Part shown: positions 17,298-27,452 of the stretch, one piece after another
Layout: every line of letters begins with the position of its first letter
How positions within the stretch are numbered: the stretch's first letter is position 1
Assembly: GCF_022811645.1 (NCBI RefSeq)
Contig: NZ_CP094534.1
Location: forward strand, 4,960,001 to 5,024,000
Origin: Hymenobacter monticola
Lineage (GTDB): Bacteria; Bacteroidota; Bacteroidia; Cytophagales; Hymenobacteraceae
Reading direction: 5' to 3'
DNA: 64,000 nt
Notes under the pieces: generated by a model
What the model was told of the DNA's origin: nothing
The model's input: the letters and a program-made list of their open reading frames with translations, nothing else
The model's database searches: none
Position numbers and translations under genes: made by a program

Positions 17298-17921
17298 GTG
17301 CCCGCTGCCCCCTTCACTTTTGTGCGCCTGAAATACCACTCCGGCGACTGGGACGCCGTGGACGAGCGCATGCCCGCCAACCTGCTGCACTCGCTGGTGC
17401 AATACACCAAAGTGCCCGTCGACCCCAAGGAAAAAGTGGTGGCCCTCGACAGCCCGGAGCTGTTCAACTATCCCTTTTGCTACCTGAGCGGGCACCGGCT
17501 GGTGCAGTTTTCATCCGCTGAAAAGCAGAACTTTACCCAGTATGTACGCAACGGCGGCTTCGTGTTCGTAGATGACTGCAACCACGACATCGACGGCCTG
17601 TTTGCCCGCTCCTTTGAGGAGCAGATGCGCCAATGCTTCGGCGCCGGTGCCCTGAAGAAGATTCCCAAAACCCACCCCATCTACTCCCAGTTTTTCACCT
17701 TCAAAGACGGCCCGCCCAACACCGGCTTCGAGCTCAACGGCTGGGGCGACGACCTGGTGCACGACTACCTGAAAGCCATTGAAATAAAGGGCCGCATCGG
17801 CGTGCTGTACTCCAACAAAGACTACGGCTGCGAGTGGGACTACGACTTCCGCAACAAGCGCTTTTTGGCGGAGGACAACACCAAGTTTGGGGTGAATATT
17901 CTGCTGTATGCCTTGACTTAA
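17298..17921 (+). CDS. DUF4159 protein at head of MoxR/BatA-type cluster
   Basis: A 207-residue protein matching DUF4159: FTFVRLKYHSGDWDAVDERM, LYNYPF-like LFNYPFCYLSGH, GGFVFVDDCNH and the C-terminal KFGVNILLYALT. The fold is related to glutamine-amidotransferase-like sensor domains; its biochemical role is unknown. The start appears to be GTG at 17298, since no in-frame ATG gives the whole domain. DUF4159 genes usually sit next to MoxR and DUF58 genes, and MoxR follows here after 84 bp, so it is probably part of the same functional unit. Confidence 0.85.
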   Translation: MPAAPFTFVRLKYHSGDWDAVDERMPANLLHSLVQYTKVPVDPKEKVVALDSPELFNYPFCYLSGHRLVQFSSAEKQNFTQYVRNGGFVFVDDCNHDIDGLFARSFEEQMRQCFGAGALKKIPKTHPIYSQFFTFKDGPPNTGFELNGWGDDLVHDYLKAIEIKGRIGVLYSNKDYGCEWDYDFRNKRFLAEDNTKFGVNILLYALT

Positions 17922-18005
17922 CAGTACTTAATGATTGATGCTTAGAGCCTGATTTTTTACAAATCCAAATGCCAAGCACCATGCACTAGGCACCAAGCAC
18001 TAAAT

Positions 18006-18983
<978 letters not shown>

Positions 18984-18999
18984 CTGAACGACACAACAG

Positions 19000-19104
19000 A
19001 ACGTCATGCTGAGCGCAGCCGAAGCATCTCGCGTGCAGCAGTAAACCCTGACTGCGGAACTACTAATCCAAGCGAGATGCTTCGGCTGCGCTCAGCATGA
19101 CGTT
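19000..19104. repeat. Palindromic repeat, GTCATGCTGAGC family (copy C)
   Basis: The arms AACGTCATGCTGAGCGCAGC and GCTGCGCTCAGCATGACGTT continue through CGAAGCATCTCG / CGAGATGCTTCG, giving about 32-bp near-perfect arms around a 41-bp centre. It sits inside the MoxR-DUF58 operon. Confidence 0.9.
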
Positions 19105-19128
19105 CTTGTTTTCTAGCTGAAACAAAAG

Positions 19129-20004
19129 ATGCTTTCTCCCGAACTCTTGCACGGCCTGCGCAACCTGCCCCTAGCGGCCCGGCAATCGGCTGAGGGCTTC
19201 CTCAACGGCGCGCACGCCAGCCGGCGGCACGGCGCGGGCATGGAGTTCAGCCAGTACCGCCCCTACCAGCCCGGCGACGACCTGCGCCGCCTCGACTGGC
19301 GCCTGGCCGCGCGCTCCGACCGCTACTACCTGCGCGAGTCGGAAGTGGACACCAGCCTGAGCGTGCACCTGCTGCTGGACGCCAGCGCCAGCATGAACCA
19401 CCGCGACGACAACGGCCTCAGCAAGCTCGACTACGCCCGGCTGCTGCTGGCGGCGCTGGCCTACCTGGCCACCCAGCAGGGCGACGCCGTGGGCCTGAGC
19501 ATCCTCAGTCCCGGCGGCCTGCGCCACCTCGCGCCCCGCGCCGACGCCCGCCAGCTGCCCCGCCTCTACCACGCGCTGGAGACGGCCGAAGCCGCCGGCC
19601 GCTTCCCCGCCGCCGAAACGCTGGCCCCGCTCACGGCCCGACGGCAGCGCGCCCTCACGGTGTGCGTGAGCGACTTGTATGAGGAAGAAAGCGAAATTAA
19701 CGCCTTGTTCACGCGCCTGCGCGCCACCAGCGGCGAGGTACTGCTGCTGCACCTGATGGCCCACAACGAGCTGGCCTTCACCTACCGGAGCGCCATTGCT
19801 TTTCGCGATTTGGAAACGGGGCAGACGCTGCAGCTCGACGCCGACCAGCAGCGGCCGGCCTACCTGCAACGGCTGCAGCAATGGCTGCGCGAAACTGCTC
19901 AACGCGCCCGCCGCCAGGGCTTCGACTATCATATACTGGACACCGCCCAGCCGCTCGATGGCGCGATGCGGGAGTTTCTGCGCCGGCGCCAACTGGCCCG
20001 GTAA
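19129..20004 (+). CDS. DUF58 / vWA-like protein
   Basis: 291 residues with the DUF58 signature GMEFSQYRPYQPGDDLRRLD followed by WRLAARSDRYYLRE, and a vWA MIDAS-like motif D84ASASM. DUF58 proteins are the usual partners of MoxR ATPases. No membrane segment is visible, so it is probably cytoplasmic or attached to the inner face of the membrane through BatA-type proteins. The ATG at 19129 is 25 bp after the palindromic repeat and gives the standard LSPELLHGLRNLPL N-terminus. Confidence 0.92.
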   Translation: MLSPELLHGLRNLPLAARQSAEGFLNGAHASRRHGAGMEFSQYRPYQPGDDLRRLDWRLAARSDRYYLRESEVDTSLSVHLLLDASASMNHRDDNGLSKLDYARLLLAALAYLATQQGDAVGLSILSPGGLRHLAPRADARQLPRLYHALETAEAAGRFPAAETLAPLTARRQRALTVCVSDLYEEESEINALFTRLRATSGEVLLLHLMAHNELAFTYRSAIAFRDLETGQTLQLDADQQRPAYLQRLQQWLRETAQRARRQGFDYHILDTAQPLDGAMREFLRRRQLAR

Positions 20005-20067
20005 TTCCCCAAGCCACCTTCGCCCCTTTTTCACCGTCCATTCCCACGAATCTGATTTCGTTTTACC

Positions 20068-21678
20068 TTGCTAGCGTTGCTTAACCCTGCCGCCCTGCTG
20101 GCCCTCACGGGCCTGCTGGTGCCGGTGGCCATTCATCTCTGGAACCGCCGGCCCGGCCGCGAGGTGGCCGTGGGCAGCCTGCGCTGGCTGGCTGCGGGCG
20201 CCAACCGCCGCCTGCGCCACCTGAAGCTGGAACAGCTATGGCTGCTGCTGTTGCGGGCGGCGCTGCTGGGCTTGCTGGCCGTTGCGGTGGCCGGGCCGGT
20301 TTGGCGGCAGCCGCAGCCGGCCGGGCGCGGGCAGGTGCTGCTCAGCCCCGAGGTGCTGACGAGCCCGGCCCTGCTGGCCCTGCGGCCCCGCATCGACTCG
20401 CTGCGGCGGCGGGGCTACGGGCTGCGCTGGCTGACGGCGGGTTTTCCCAAAATATCGGGCGCGGTGTGGCGGGACGGAGGTGCCGGTTTGCCCGACAGCG
20501 CCCGCCTGTTGAGCGCGGGCGCCCCGGCGGCGGGCTTTGGCTGGGCCTGGGTGCAGCAGGCGGCAGAAGCGTTTGCCGGGCAGCCGCTGTATGTGCTCAC
20601 GCCGGCGGCGCTGCACAGCTTGCAGGGCCCGCACCCCGTGCTCCGGCCGGGCATTGCCTGGCAAGCGCTGCCTGGCGCGGCAACTACTACCTGGCTGCAG
20701 GAAGCGAATGAGCACGGCGACAGCCTGCGCCTGCTCATCGGCAAGAGCACGGAAGCCCAAACTGTTTTTTTCCGCCAAGCAACGCCGAAGCCGCAACGGC
20801 CTGACCAAGAGCTGCAAGTAGCTGGCGTGGCCCCGTTGCGCTGGCAGCCAGGCCGAAGTGGCCGCCCAACGTTGGCCTCAACCAGCCCGGATGCCCAACC
20901 GGGTTCGCCCACCCGCGTGGCGCCGCCATTAACCGTGGCCATCCACGCTGCTCCGGCCTTCGCCCTGGATGCCCGCTACCTGCGCGCGGGCATCCGGGCG
21001 GCCGCCGTCGGGCTTGCTTCTGCGCCAGTTGTTGCGTTCACGACTACGCCCCCGGCTCCGAACGCGCAGTGGCTGTTCTGGCTTTCGGATGAGCCCCTGC
21101 CCAGGGCGTGGCGCGAGGCGGTGCGCCGCGGCGCGCAGCTGTGGCAGGAAGCTGCCGGGCCGGGCGTGGCCGACGATGCCCGTCTGGTGCCGGCTACGCC
21201 CGCCGAAGCGCCCGCGACTCTTTTTCGGCGCAGCAGTGGCGCAGCTCCGGCCGGCGATGAGGCGGTGTGGGTGGATGGCCAGGGCCGGGCGGTGCTGTCG
21301 CGGCGCCGGTTGGGGGCCGGGGCCATCTACCAGCTGCACACGCGCCTGCACCCCGCCTGGAGCAATCTGGCCGATAATCCGGCGCTGCCGGCGCGCCTCC
21401 TGGCGCTGCTGCATCCCGCTCCTGCCGATGCCTTGGTTTCGACCATTGACAGTCAAGCCCTGGCAACCTACGACCAACGCGCCATCGACCCATGGCAGTT
21501 GCTGGCTCGGTCACCCGGCGCAGCGGCTGCAAATGTCAATTTGACGAAAACTGCTCCCACTAATTTCCTGGTGACAGATTTGCGGCCCTGGCTGGTTCTG
21601 GCGGCGGGATTGTTGTTTGCGCTCGAACGCCTGCTGGCACGCCGTCGGGAAAACCGCACCTCGAACTCTTCGCTATGA
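20068..21678 (+). CDS. BatA N-terminal-domain membrane protein
   Basis: 536 residues. The N-terminus (ALLNPAALLALTGLLVPVAI, then HLWNRRPGREVAVGSLRWL, and a second hydrophobic segment LWLLLLRAALLGLLAVAVAG) is the double-transmembrane BatA domain. The rest is a large extracytoplasmic or cytoplasmic region without a clear MIDAS motif, and a last TM segment lies at LRPWLVLAAGLLFALERLLA. The start seems to be TTG at 20068 (or TTG at 20077), since no ATG lies upstream of the BatA motif. The stop overlaps the next gene's ATG by 4 bp, indicating translational coupling. Confidence 0.85.
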   Translation: MLALLNPAALLALTGLLVPVAIHLWNRRPGREVAVGSLRWLAAGANRRLRHLKLEQLWLLLLRAALLGLLAVAVAGPVWRQPQPAGRGQVLLSPEVLTSPALLALRPRIDSLRRRGYGLRWLTAGFPKISGAVWRDGGAGLPDSARLLSAGAPAAGFGWAWVQQAAEAFAGQPLYVLTPAALHSLQGPHPVLRPGIAWQALPGAATTTWLQEANEHGDSLRLLIGKSTEAQTVFFRQATPKPQRPDQELQVAGVAPLRWQPGRSGRPTLASTSPDAQPGSPTRVAPPLTVAIHAAPAFALDARYLRAGIRAAAVGLASAPVVAFTTTPPAPNAQWLFWLSDEPLPRAWREAVRRGAQLWQEAAGPGVADDARLVPATPAEAPATLFRRSSGAAPAGDEAVWVDGQGRAVLSRRRLGAGAIYQLHTRLHPAWSNLADNPALPARLLALLHPAPADALVSTIDSQALATYDQRAIDPWQLLARSPGAAAANVNLTKTAPTNFLVTDLRPWLVLAAGLLFALERLLARRRENRTSNSSL

Positions 21679-23936
21679 GCCAGACCATCAGCCCGCTAAT
21701 TACCCCCGACGTGGCTTCGGCCCGGCAGCTGCTCCGGGCTGCCGGGCGCAGCTACGCGGCCCGCCGGGCCCTGGCGGTGCTGCTGCCGGCACTGGCGGCG
21801 GCCCTGCTGCTAGGCTTGCTGGCGCGGCACTGGCCGGCGGCCCGGTGGGAACTGACCGGGGCCGCGGCCCTGGTCCTGCTGCTGGTGGGCTGGCGGCTGT
21901 GGCCGCTCCGGCAGTTGCGGGCGGCCCACGTGGCGGCCCGACTCGACCGGCAATTCCCTGCCCTGGAAGACAGCACCGGCCTGCTGGGGCGCGAGGCCCG
22001 CGACCTGAACCTGCTGGAACAAATCCAGCAGCGCCGCGTGGCCAGGCAGCTGCAGGATCTGCGCGACGCCAAGCACCTCCGGTTGCCGGTTTCGTTTCGG
22101 ACGTCGCTCGGGCTCACGTTGCCGCTGCTGCTGGCCAGCACCGCGGCGTGGTGGTGGCCTGGGCGCCTAGCGCCTTCTTCGCCGCAGGCCGTGGCGGTTC
22201 ATTTCTCCAATAAGCCTGCTTCCGCTACGGGCCCGGCTCCGGCGCGCATCAGCGAAACCCGGCTGCTGGTGACGCCGCCCGCCTACACCCGGTTGCCGGC
22301 CTTTGCGCCCGCGCAGGCGTCGTTTCAGTGCCCGGAGAATTCGCTTGTGCGCTGGCAGGTGCGGGTGAGCGGCGGCGCCAAACAAAAGCCGGTGCTGGAA
22401 ATAGGCCGTCTGCGGCGCACGCTGCAACCCGTGGCCGGGCAGCCGGGGGTGTTTTCTTTTGAGATGACGCTCAAGGCTACCACGCTTTACCGTTTGCGGC
22501 TGGCGGGCACGGTGTCGGACGATTACGCCATTGACGTGCGCGCCGACCAGGCTCCGGTCATGCGGATTCAAACTCCCAAGCCCTACACCCTGGTGCCAGC
22601 CGTGGGCCAGCAGCCAGAGGTGCCCATCCGCGCCACCGTGCGCGACGACTACGGCCTGAGCCGCGCCGAGCTGGTCATCACCGTGGCGCAGGGCCAAGGC
22701 GAGGCGGTGAAGTTTCGGGAAGTGCGACGCGACCTGAGCGCGAACCTCCGCGGCACGCAGGGCAACCTGGGCAGCGTGCTGAATCTGCCCAAGCTGGGCC
22801 TGACGTATGGCGACGAGCTGTACTTCTACCTCACGGCCCGCGACAACGCCGGCCACACTGCCCGCACCGACTCTTACCTGGTGCAGTGGCAGGACACCGC
22901 CGTGGCCGACAGCGCCCCCGACCTGGGCATGGGCGTGAAAGTGGCGCCGGCCTACTTCCGCAGCCAGCGCCAGATTATCATTGACACCGAAAAGCTCATT
23001 GCCGAAAAGCCCCGGCTGGATGCGGCCACCGTGGCCAGCCGGGCCAATGCCCTGGGCTTCGACCAACAGACGCTGCGCCTGCGCTATGGCAAGTTTTTGG
23101 GCGAAGAATCGGAGGCCGGCATCGGGGCGCCGGCCCCGCGCGCCCCCATTGCCGAGGATGAAGATGCGCCTGCTACGCCCACGGCCGAGGCGCCAGACCA
23201 CGACGAGCACGGCCACGACGACCATGACCACGCAGCCCCGCCGGTTTCGCCCGCCAAGGCTTCGCCCACGGCCGAAACCGACGCGCTGATGGACCCCTAC
23301 ATTCACAAGCACGACGACGCCGAAACCGCCGATTTCCTGGAACCGGCCATCAAAACCAAGCTCCACGCCGTACTCGACCAGATGTGGGCGGCCGAGCTGC
23401 GCCTGCGCACCGGCCAGCTCCAGGCCGCCCGGCCCTACGAGTACCGCGCCCTGCGCCTGCTGAAGGAAGTGCAGCAGCAAACCCGCGTGTTCGTAAAAAA
23501 AGCGGGTTTCACGCCTCCGCCCCTACCCGAAGCCACGGTGCGCCTCACCGGCGAGCTGGCGGGCGCGGCCGTGCCGCACCGCCAGCTGCAAGTAGCCGTG
23601 CCGGTAGCCCAGCCAGCCGTGCGGGCGGCCCTGCGGTGGCTGGCGGCCCACCCGGCCAACTCCCAAACTAACCCCGCCGATGCGCGCCTGCTCGACCAGG
23701 CCGGCACGGTACTGGCCGGGGCAGCGCTGGAGCGGCCCGGCGTCTACTTGCCGGCCCTCAAGGCCTTGCGCCAGCTGGCGGCCGACGTGCGGTCCGGGCG
23801 TCCGGCCTGCGCCGAGTGCCGCCCCGCCGTGGAGCGCGCCCTCACCGACCTGCTGCCCGCACCGGCGCCCACGCCGGTTTCGGCCGCCGGCCCCGACCGG
23901 TTGGGGCGCCGTTATTTCCAAGAGCTCAGCCGCTAG
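21675..23936 (+). CDS. DUF4175 family membrane protein with His/Asp-rich linker
   Basis: 753 residues, starting at an ATG that overlaps the previous stop (ATGA). Two TM segments near residues 32-75 and one near 140-160 (LGLTLPLLLASTAAWWW) precede a long exported part. The sequence follows DUF4175 family members found in Bacteroidota MoxR/BatA clusters: VRDDYGLSRAELVI, GDELYFYLTARDNAG, and a C-terminal helical half. Residues about 508-524 form a low-complexity linker DHDEHGHDDHDH that could bind metal; this is inference. Function is unknown; the context says it works with the MoxR/DUF58/BatA proteins in the envelope. Confidence 0.85.
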   Translation: MSQTISPLITPDVASARQLLRAAGRSYAARRALAVLLPALAAALLLGLLARHWPAARWELTGAAALVLLLVGWRLWPLRQLRAAHVAARLDRQFPALEDSTGLLGREARDLNLLEQIQQRRVARQLQDLRDAKHLRLPVSFRTSLGLTLPLLLASTAAWWWPGRLAPSSPQAVAVHFSNKPASATGPAPARISETRLLVTPPAYTRLPAFAPAQASFQCPENSLVRWQVRVSGGAKQKPVLEIGRLRRTLQPVAGQPGVFSFEMTLKATTLYRLRLAGTVSDDYAIDVRADQAPVMRIQTPKPYTLVPAVGQQPEVPIRATVRDDYGLSRAELVITVAQGQGEAVKFREVRRDLSANLRGTQGNLGSVLNLPKLGLTYGDELYFYLTARDNAGHTARTDSYLVQWQDTAVADSAPDLGMGVKVAPAYFRSQRQIIIDTEKLIAEKPRLDAATVASRANALGFDQQTLRLRYGKFLGEESEAGIGAPAPRAPIAEDEDAPATPTAEAPDHDEHGHDDHDHAAPPVSPAKASPTAETDALMDPYIHKHDDAETADFLEPAIKTKLHAVLDQMWAAELRLRTGQLQAARPYEYRALRLLKEVQQQTRVFVKKAGFTPPPLPEATVRLTGELAGAAVPHRQLQVAVPVAQPAVRAALRWLAAHPANSQTNPADARLLDQAGTVLAGAALERPGVYLPALKALRQLAADVRSGRPACAECRPAVERALTDLLPAPAPTPVSAAGPDRLGRRYFQELSR

Positions 23937-23937
23937 C

Positions 23938-25737
23938 ATGCCTGCTATTTCGCACCCTACTTCTTATTTCGTTCTGCTGGCTTTCTGCGGGCTGTTGGGG
24001 CTGGGCCTGGTGGCGCTGGCTTGGCGAAGTCGGCGCCGCCGGGTGGCCCGGGCCCTGGCCGGCGCGGTAGCAGCCGCAGCGCTGTGGCTCAGTGCGTTTC
24101 CACCACTGCGTCAGGTGCCGGCGGCACGCGGTCAGGTTATTTTGCTCACCGAAAACTATGCCCCCGATACCCTGCGGCAACTGCTGCGCCGGCTGGGGGC
24201 CGGCACGCCGGTGTGGTATTACGGGGGCTCGCCGGCGCCGGCCGGGGCCCGGTCACTGGGCTCGCTGCTGACGCTGGTGGAGCAGGAACCAAGGTTGCAG
24301 GGGCTGCAGGTGCTGGGCCAGGGCCTGAGCGCGGCGGAGCTGCCGCTGCTGGGCGGAGTGCCCATTTCCTGGCATCAGCCGGCCACAGCGGCCCGGCTGA
24401 ACACGGCTTTTTGGAGCCCGCAGCTGGCGCTGGGCGAAGTGTTGCGGGTGGAAGGCTCCGCTTTTTTGCCCAAAGACGCCGCCCCGGCTTGGGTGTGCCT
24501 GCGGGCGGCCGGCGCCGTGCGCGACTCGGTGCGGGTGCCGGCGGGCGGAGGTCCCTTCCGCCTACGCTTCCAGCCCAAAACCACTGGCCTCGCCGTTTAT
24601 GAGCTGCTGCTCCGTCGAACTGGCCAGCCGCTGGCAGCGGAGCCGGTACCCGTGGAAATCACGTCGCCGGAACTGCCCGCCGTGCTGCTGCTCACGGCCA
24701 CCCCATCCTTTGAATTCAAGTACCTGAAAAACCATCTGGCCGAAGCCCATTACCCCGTGGCCCTGCGCACCGGCGTGAGCCGTGGCTTGGTGCAAACGGA
24801 TTTTGTGAACCAACCAGCCACGGCCCTCGACCGCCTCACGCCCGCCCTGCTGGCGCGCTACGCCATCTTGGTGGCCGATGCCGCCACAATGGCGGCCCTC
24901 ACGCCGGCTGAGGCCAGCACCCTGCAAGCCGCTGTCAGCGGTGGACAGCTGGGGTTGTTGGTGCTGGCAGAAGCCGCGTCCCTGCCGCGCGCCGTGCCCG
25001 GCCGCGCCGGCTTTGCCGTGCAGCCCCGGGCCGTGGCCCAGACGGGTGCCCAGCTTCTCAGTTGGTCAGACGGGCCTGCCGACGCCCGGGCGCCCCTGCC
25101 CGCGCAGCTACGCCCGGTACCCGAATTGCGCCCGCTGGTTGCCGGGCCCGGCCAGGCACTGGCCGCCGCCAGCCGCCGCGTGGGGCTGGGGTTTGTAGTG
25201 GTATCGGCCGTGTCCGAAACGTTTCAATGGGGGTTGCAGGGCCGCACTCATGTTTATAGCTCATTCTGGCACCAGCTACTGACCGCCGCCCAACCGCCCG
25301 CCGCGCCCCAAGCCGCCTGGCGCACCGTCACGCGGTGGCCGCGCCCTGGCCAGCCGCTCACGCTGCACCTGGCAGCGGCTTTCCCCGAAGCGCAGCCCAC
25401 GGTGCGGGCGCTGGCCGGCGGTCCCGCGGTGCGCCTCGCGCTGCGCCAGGACACGCGCTTACCCGAGTGGAGCACGGCGCAATTCTGGCCGCAGGCGGCT
25501 GGCTGGCACCAAGTGGCCGGGCCAGGGCGCACCACCCACCGTTTCTACGTGTACCCCACGGGCACGTGGACCGGACCCGAGCAGGAGGAGCGACAACTGG
25601 CGCTGGCGCAACGGCCTTCGGTGGCCCCGACTGCCAACGCCGCCGAAACGATGGTAGCTCAGCCGTGGCCGGCATGGTGGTTTTTCGCGCTGTTTCTGTT
25701 GGCGGCGGGGTACTTGTGGCTCGAAGAAAAGCTCTAA
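23938..25737 (+). CDS. Large membrane protein ending the MoxR/BatA-type cluster
   Basis: 599 residues. The ATG at 23938 is 1 bp after the DUF4175 stop and gives an N-terminal TM segment (YFVLLAFCGLLGLGLVALAW), a second at RVARALAGAVAAAALWLSAF, and a C-terminal TM helix (WPAWWFFALFLLAAGYLWLE). The middle holds alternating hydrophobic strands, including PAVLLLTATPSFEFKYLKNH, which resembles the glutamine-amidotransferase-like domain found in other MoxR-cluster membrane proteins. A longer open frame extends upstream but overlaps the DUF4175 gene completely and is not needed. No named family is certain. Likely inner-membrane, translated with its upstream neighbours. Confidence 0.75.
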   Translation: MPAISHPTSYFVLLAFCGLLGLGLVALAWRSRRRRVARALAGAVAAAALWLSAFPPLRQVPAARGQVILLTENYAPDTLRQLLRRLGAGTPVWYYGGSPAPAGARSLGSLLTLVEQEPRLQGLQVLGQGLSAAELPLLGGVPISWHQPATAARLNTAFWSPQLALGEVLRVEGSAFLPKDAAPAWVCLRAAGAVRDSVRVPAGGGPFRLRFQPKTTGLAVYELLLRRTGQPLAAEPVPVEITSPELPAVLLLTATPSFEFKYLKNHLAEAHYPVALRTGVSRGLVQTDFVNQPATALDRLTPALLARYAILVADAATMAALTPAEASTLQAAVSGGQLGLLVLAEAASLPRAVPGRAGFAVQPRAVAQTGAQLLSWSDGPADARAPLPAQLRPVPELRPLVAGPGQALAAASRRVGLGFVVVSAVSETFQWGLQGRTHVYSSFWHQLLTAAQPPAAPQAAWRTVTRWPRPGQPLTLHLAAAFPEAQPTVRALAGGPAVRLALRQDTRLPEWSTAQFWPQAAGWHQVAGPGRTTHRFYVYPTGTWTGPEQEERQLALAQRPSVAPTANAAETMVAQPWPAWWFFALFLLAAGYLWLEEKL

Positions 25738-25755
25738 GGTTTACCCTCAGCCAAT

Positions 25756-26844
25756 TCATTTTTCCTTGATTGGCACAGCCAGAGCAGTCGTCACCAGGCC
25801 CGTCAGTGGATTCCAGCGCCCACCAAAGGTCCAGGCCGGCGTTAGGTCCTTGGGCTTTGGCGAGCCTTCAGCGGTGGCCAGGTTGTCTTTCATCCAGGCG
25901 TAGTTGCCGCCCCGGCGGTGGCAGCCGGCGTAGTACACGCGGCGCCCCCACTGCTTGGGCCCGGGCCCCGAAGCCGCCTGGTAGATGTCGGCATCGGCCA
26001 TGTTCTTCGCAAACCGGCAATCAATAAGATAAAACTGCGCTTCCCGGTGAAAGCGACCCAGCTTGAAGCCGTCATCGCCCGAGAAAGTGCAGTGGCGCAG
26101 CACGGTTTTGGAGTCGCGGCTGCCTGAGCCGTCGTGCCAGATGGCGGCCTCCCGATTATGGCAGATGAAGCGGCAGTCTTCAGCGTAGGCCCAGCCCCGC
26201 GGGCAGTAGAAATCGACGCCGCCCTCCATGGTGCAGTCCTTGAAGTAATAAGCCCCGGCCTCGGTGTCCCAGGGGCTCACCGTGTCGCCGCCCAGGGCCT
26301 GGAAGGTGCAGTGCCGCGCAATAATGCGCGTGGCACCGGGCAGGGCGCGCAAGGCCATCTGGTGGCCGGTTTTGCGCACGGTTTTGTGCCCATCGGCCGC
26401 AGTGGGGCAGTCTATGGTCACGTCGCCGGCCGCATCGAAGCCGTAGCTGTTCACGATGCTTAGGTTTTCGAGGGTGATGTCGGGGCTGTTGCGTAGGTTG
26501 AGGGTGGCCACGCCCCAGTCGCCGGCCTTAGCGTCGGGGCCGCACAGCCACTGGTCGCGAGCCTGCGCGTAGGTCAGCACCACGCCCCGCTCGCTCTGGC
26601 CCCGGAGCACGAGGTTGGCTTTGCCGTCGATGAATACCTTCTCGCGGTAGGTGCCGTTATTGATGCGCACCGTGCGCGGCCGGTCCGCGGTGGCCGGCAG
26701 GCTGTTGATGGCTTCCTGAATGGTGCGAAAGTCTCCGGAGCCGTCCGCGGCCACCGTCACGGTTTGGGCCAGGGCCGGGCGTAGGCACAAGCCCAGCAGC
26801 AAGAGTATCAGCAGCCCCAGCAGGCGCAGCGCGGTTGTTTTCAT
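25756..26844 (-). CDS. Secreted pectinesterase-family (CE8) protein, diverged
   Basis: 362 residues with a signal peptide (TALRLLGLLILLLLGLCLRP, then ALAQ). The fold is that of pectin methylesterases: TVAADGSGDFRTIQEAINSL, INNGTYREKVFID, and parallel beta-helix rungs. The catalytic part departs from the classical pattern: the usual GxQDT block reads ALGGDTVSPWDTEAGAYYFK and the second aspartate lies in GGVDFYCPRGWAYAEDC. The substrate may therefore be pectin or a related ester. It lies 30 bp downstream of kdgF on the same strand, so the two probably form an operon for pectin breakdown. It has no T9SS C-terminal domain. Confidence 0.85.
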   Translation of the reverse strand: MKTTALRLLGLLILLLLGLCLRPALAQTVTVAADGSGDFRTIQEAINSLPATADRPRTVRINNGTYREKVFIDGKANLVLRGQSERGVVLTYAQARDQWLCGPDAKAGDWGVATLNLRNSPDITLENLSIVNSYGFDAAGDVTIDCPTAADGHKTVRKTGHQMALRALPGATRIIARHCTFQALGGDTVSPWDTEAGAYYFKDCTMEGGVDFYCPRGWAYAEDCRFICHNREAAIWHDGSGSRDSKTVLRHCTFSGDDGFKLGRFHREAQFYLIDCRFAKNMADADIYQAASGPGPKQWGRRVYYAGCHRRGGNYAWMKDNLATAEGSPKPKDLTPAWTFGGRWNPLTGLVTTALAVPIKEK

Positions 26845-26874
26845 CAGCGAAATCAGGAAAAGAACAGGCGAGGC

Positions 26875-27234
26875 CTAAGCCAGAAAGTCGTCGCGGCGCG
26901 GCGTGAAGGCATCGACCAGCACGCCCGCCTCCAGGCAAGCCACGCCGTGCCACACCAGCGGCGGCACGTAGCAGCTGTCGCCCGCGCGCAGCGTCTGCGT
27001 CTGCTCGCCGATGGTGTAGGCAAACGCGCCGCTTTCCACATAGCTCAGCTGCGCGTGCGGGTGCTGGTGGCGGACACCCACGCCGCCCGTTTCGAAGGCC
27101 ACGCGCGTGAGCATCAGGTCGGGGCCGTGGGCCAGCACCTTGCGGCGCACGCCGGGGCCGGTGGTTTCCCACTCGGCCTGGCCATCGGCCACAAAGGCAT
27201 GAGGGATGGGTGACTCGGATGCGGCTGGCTGCAT
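26875..27234 (-). CDS. kdgF: KdgF-like cupin, pectin-derived uronate processing
   Basis: 119 residues starting at the ATG at 27234 (a TTG eight codons upstream is possible). The single cupin barrel carries GVRRKVLAHGPDLMLTRVAF, the metal motif HQHPHAQLSYVESG, GDSCYVPPLVWHGVACLEAG and the terminal FTPRRDDFL. This combination matches KdgF, which converts 4,5-unsaturated uronates from pectin or alginate breakdown into linear 5-keto-4-deoxyuronate. No signal peptide is visible, so it is probably cytoplasmic. The downstream pectinesterase gene supports a pectin role. The assignment comes from motif memory, not from an alignment. Confidence 0.8.
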   Translation of the reverse strand: MQPAASESPIPHAFVADGQAEWETTGPGVRRKVLAHGPDLMLTRVAFETGGVGVRHQHPHAQLSYVESGAFAYTIGEQTQTLRAGDSCYVPPLVWHGVACLEAGVLVDAFTPRRDDFLA

Positions 27235-27386
27235 GTTGAAATGGCTAAAAGGTGGCAAAGGGGCTTAAAAGTCCGACGGGTTCACGGCGCAGCCAAGCCC
27301 AACGGCGCATTTACTTGCGCAATCGTTCCCGACAATACTACCTGTATGCCCCTTCTTTCCTGCCAAATGCCAAAACCCCTTTCAGC

Positions 27387-27416
27387 AAAAAAGCCCCCGC
27401 AAATGCGGGGGCTTTT
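27387..27416 (-). terminator. Rho-independent terminator after IPT-repeat gene
   Basis: GCCCCCGC-AAAT-GCGGGGGC stem flanked by A6 and T4. It lies 37 bp beyond the stop of the minus-strand gene that ends at 27453 and also faces the region upstream of kdgF. Confidence 0.85.
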
Positions 27417-27452
27417 CCTAGGCTTCTATCGGGGGCTACCCGAGGTCGGCAA